Source: Synechococcus sp. UW140
GTDB lineage: Bacteria; Cyanobacteriota; Cyanobacteriia; PCC-6307; Cyanobiaceae
NCBI GenBank assembly: GCA_945875915.1
Contig: CAMCMT010000026.1
Location: 1 to 36,180, forward strand
Reading direction: 5' to 3'
DNA: 36,180 nucleotides
Position numbers and translations under genes: made by a program. This document shows, piece by piece, positions 34,819-36,180 of this stretch. Below the pieces are notes generated by a model. That model searched no databases. It saw nothing but the letters and a program-made list of their open reading frames with translations, and was not told the origin of the DNA. The stretch's first letter is position 1, and every line of letters starts with the position of its first letter.

Positions 34819-35710
34819 TTAGACTGATTCCCTCTTCGTCTAGTCTAAGGGTATAGATTTTTTCACGAAGTAAGGACTGTAATTGGAGGACAGCTTCTTG
34901 TTCTTGCCGGCTTGGATGTCTTACTGCCGAGGAAATCAACCGAAGGCCCAGGCCAGCGGTTCCGATCATGCCCAATGGTGCAACTGCAACTGCCAGGCCG
35001 GGCACTAGCATCAAAGCTATAGCCATGAATACCGAAACTGGCAGGGCGCCTGCAGCCATTAAGCCACTGGTTTGCAGTATTTGCAACAACCTGTCTTTGC
35101 GGGCCTGAATGCTGCCATTAATGAGCTCGTCACGATGGATGAGAAGCTGATCAATAGCTGCAACTGCTGCGGCGTAGGCTCCTGCTTCGAGTGCGTTTCC
35201 GAGTGTGCGATGCCAAAATTCTGGCGTCTGGGCAGCTGCAATGAGACCGTCTAAATGGTTGTCTATACTCGCATGCCCTTTCTCTATCCAAGACATGTCT
35301 GTCCCTCCTCGAGAGACATTCTTGGTCCCATCCTCCCAGATAGCATTAGAAGGGTCTGCGGCCATATTGGGCGCATTCAATTGACTTTGAATATGTGACC
35401 AGTGCTTGCCAAGTTTATCGCCGCCACTCAAGAAGGCATCAACAGCTGCAGTCCCGTACTGTTCTAGCTCGCCGGGCAGTTTTGACAGAGCATCGGCGGC
35501 TGTGACTCCATGGTTAGATGTGGCCGAGACAATGCGGCTGATTAAGAGGGGGTCGACGTTGAAATTATTCAGCTGACTGAGAGAGGCCGCTAGGGACCCG
35601 GTTGCCACAGCAAGAACTTGGCCTGTACGGTCCAAGCCACTACGAACCTTCCTTGCTGTCGCTAGACCTGCGACCAGGCCTGCTTTGGATAGCGCGGATG
35701 GATCGATCAT
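34790..35710 (-). CDS. Hypothetical protein with C-terminal hydrophobic hairpin
   Basis: The 306-residue protein is not recognised. The N-terminal half is Ala/Ser-rich and helical. A central segment SNAIWEDGTKNVSRGGTDMS, then WIEKGHASIDNHLDGLIAAA at about 121-160, has conserved-looking Trp, Gly, Asp and His residues. Residues about 214-262 are strongly hydrophobic (SGLMAAGALPVSVFMAIALM, then VPGLAVAVAPLGMIGTAG), likely a membrane hairpin. A charged C-terminal helix follows. It is convergent with the GTPase operon. A membrane-acting effector is one possibility, from topology only. Its composition is intermediate between host and the AT-rich cargo. Confidence 0.6.
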   Translation of the reverse strand: MIDPSALSKAGLVAGLATARKVRSGLDRTGQVLAVATGSLAASLSQLNNFNVDPLLISRIVSATSNHGVTAADALSKLPGELEQYGTAAVDAFLSGGDKLGKHWSHIQSQLNAPNMAADPSNAIWEDGTKNVSRGGTDMSWIEKGHASIDNHLDGLIAAAQTPEFWHRTLGNALEAGAYAAAVAAIDQLLIHRDELINGSIQARKDRLLQILQTSGLMAAGALPVSVFMAIALMLVPGLAVAVAPLGMIGTAGLGLRLISSAVRHPSRQEQEAVLQLQSLLREKIYTLRLDEEGISLITEKTSGLA

Positions 35711-35835
35711 ATGAGAGACCAGCTCGAAAAATTTCGCCCAGGCAGGTGGTGCATGCTTATTTCGATGGCCAGCATTGAAAGCTGACCCAGCATATGTCGG
35801 TCACCAGCAACTTTAGTGTAAAAACCCACCATATT

Positions 35836-36075
35836 TTAAAGATACCGCCGGCTCCAGCCAGTGATCGTGGCCTCGACGTTCTCGAGGTGCCACTGCAGGG
35901 GGCCCTTGCCCTGGGTGCAGCCCCAACGGCGGTAGTGCTTGCCGGGCGTGAGCACCCCGCGGAGACGCAGCTGGCGCAGGGTTTCGCGGCTCATGCCCAG
36001 TTCTGCGCAGGCCTCGGCGGTGGTTACCCAGACCCGATGGCGCCCGCATGGTGCTGAGACGGTTGGGCTCTCCAT
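35836..36075 (-). CDS. Small helix-turn-helix protein, excisionase/AlpA-like
   Basis: This 79-residue protein contains WVTTAEACAELGMSRETLRQ, then LRLRGVLTPGKHYRRWG, the form of a MerR/excisionase-type winged helix, and ends in VEATITGWSRRYL. Such proteins direct excision or regulate mobile elements, and here it lies within the same element as the integrase. The ATG at 36075 overlaps the stop of the upstream gene (TGATG), so the two are coupled. GC is host-like again. Confidence 0.6.
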   Translation of the reverse strand: MESPTVSAPCGRHRVWVTTAEACAELGMSRETLRQLRLRGVLTPGKHYRRWGCTQGKGPLQWHLENVEATITGWSRRYL

Positions 36076-36180
36076 CAGCCCAGCCCCCGCACGATGTCGA
36101 CCACGGCTGGGTTCCAGAGAATTTGATAGCCGCTATGGCCCTGGCGGCAGTAGGGCAGGGCCTCGGCCCACTGCTGCCCC
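36075..36180 (-). CDS. Unidentified protein, C-terminal fragment at the window edge
   Basis: The frame runs in from the right edge and ends GQQWAEALPYCRQGHSGYQI, then LWNPAVVDIVRGLG, with its TGA overlapping the ATG of the helix-turn-helix gene. Only the last 34 residues are visible, so no function can be given. Coupling to the HTH gene suggests part of the element's own replication or excision module. Confidence 0.45.
   Translation of the reverse strand, partial: GQQWAEALPYCRQGHSGYQILWNPAVVDIVRGLG

Overview
The window reads as a chromosomal stretch of a high-GC picocyanobacterium (Synechococcus/Cyanobium type). The grounds are PipX, a cyanobacterial SepF, the DUF3086, DUF3119, DUF1823 and DUF4079 families (largely cyanobacterial), the aroQ-miaE-cobI and der-ecfT-pipX-yggS-sepF-proC gene orders, and repeated GCGATCGC (HIP1-like) octamers, for example near 9058, 19250, 19324 and 20021. 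No species can be named from the sequence alone.

Layout. (1) 1-3271: the 3' part of a large autotransporter-type surface protein with near-identical 285-bp tandem repeats, its 5' end outside the window. (2) 3537-6223: tRNA-Thr and tRNA-Tyr on the minus strand, then the housekeeping genes aroQ, miaE, an acireductone dioxygenase (minus) and cobI. (3) 6352-16238: a defence island entirely on the minus strand. In transcription order it holds a HEPN-like protein, hsdM, hsdS, an AAA/DUF4143 ATPase preceded by four 23-bp-phased repeats, a nucleotidyltransferase, a small frameshifted ORF, hsdR and an OLD/AAA15-like ATPase. The HEPN-like gene and the hsdS target-recognition regions are clearly AT-richer than the host. 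(4) 16846-24873: core genes: a DUF4079 membrane protein, dus (minus), a DUF1823 protein, and the der-ecfT-pipX-yggS-sepF-proC run. (5) 24889-29491: a minus-strand run of an MFS sugar-type symporter, an MlaE/TGD1-like lipid permease, DUF3119, DUF3086 and plsY; the last three genes overlap by 4 nt at each junction. (6) 29519-36180: tRNA-Gly(UCC) followed by a tyrosine integrase and an AT-rich cargo, which is the left part of an integrated element whose far end lies beyond the window.

How the genes work together. The first island is a type I restriction-modification system carrying extra NTPase, NTase and HEPN modules, so it may couple restriction to abortive or regulatory outputs. The second island carries a two-gene, translationally coupled unit: a TRAFAC-like GTPase with G1, DxPGG and TKxE motifs, and an unrecognised partner. 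Possible tiny coupled ORFs follow, and a hydrophobic-hairpin protein lies convergent to them. This GTPase module is the best candidate here for a poorly described conflict system. Between it and the integrase lies a decayed stretch with protein-like fragments in shifted frames. The core genes serve tRNA modification (miaE, dus), ribosome assembly (der), PII/NtcA signalling (pipX), PLP homeostasis (yggS), division (sepF), proline synthesis (proC) and membrane lipid synthesis or transport (plsY, mlaE).
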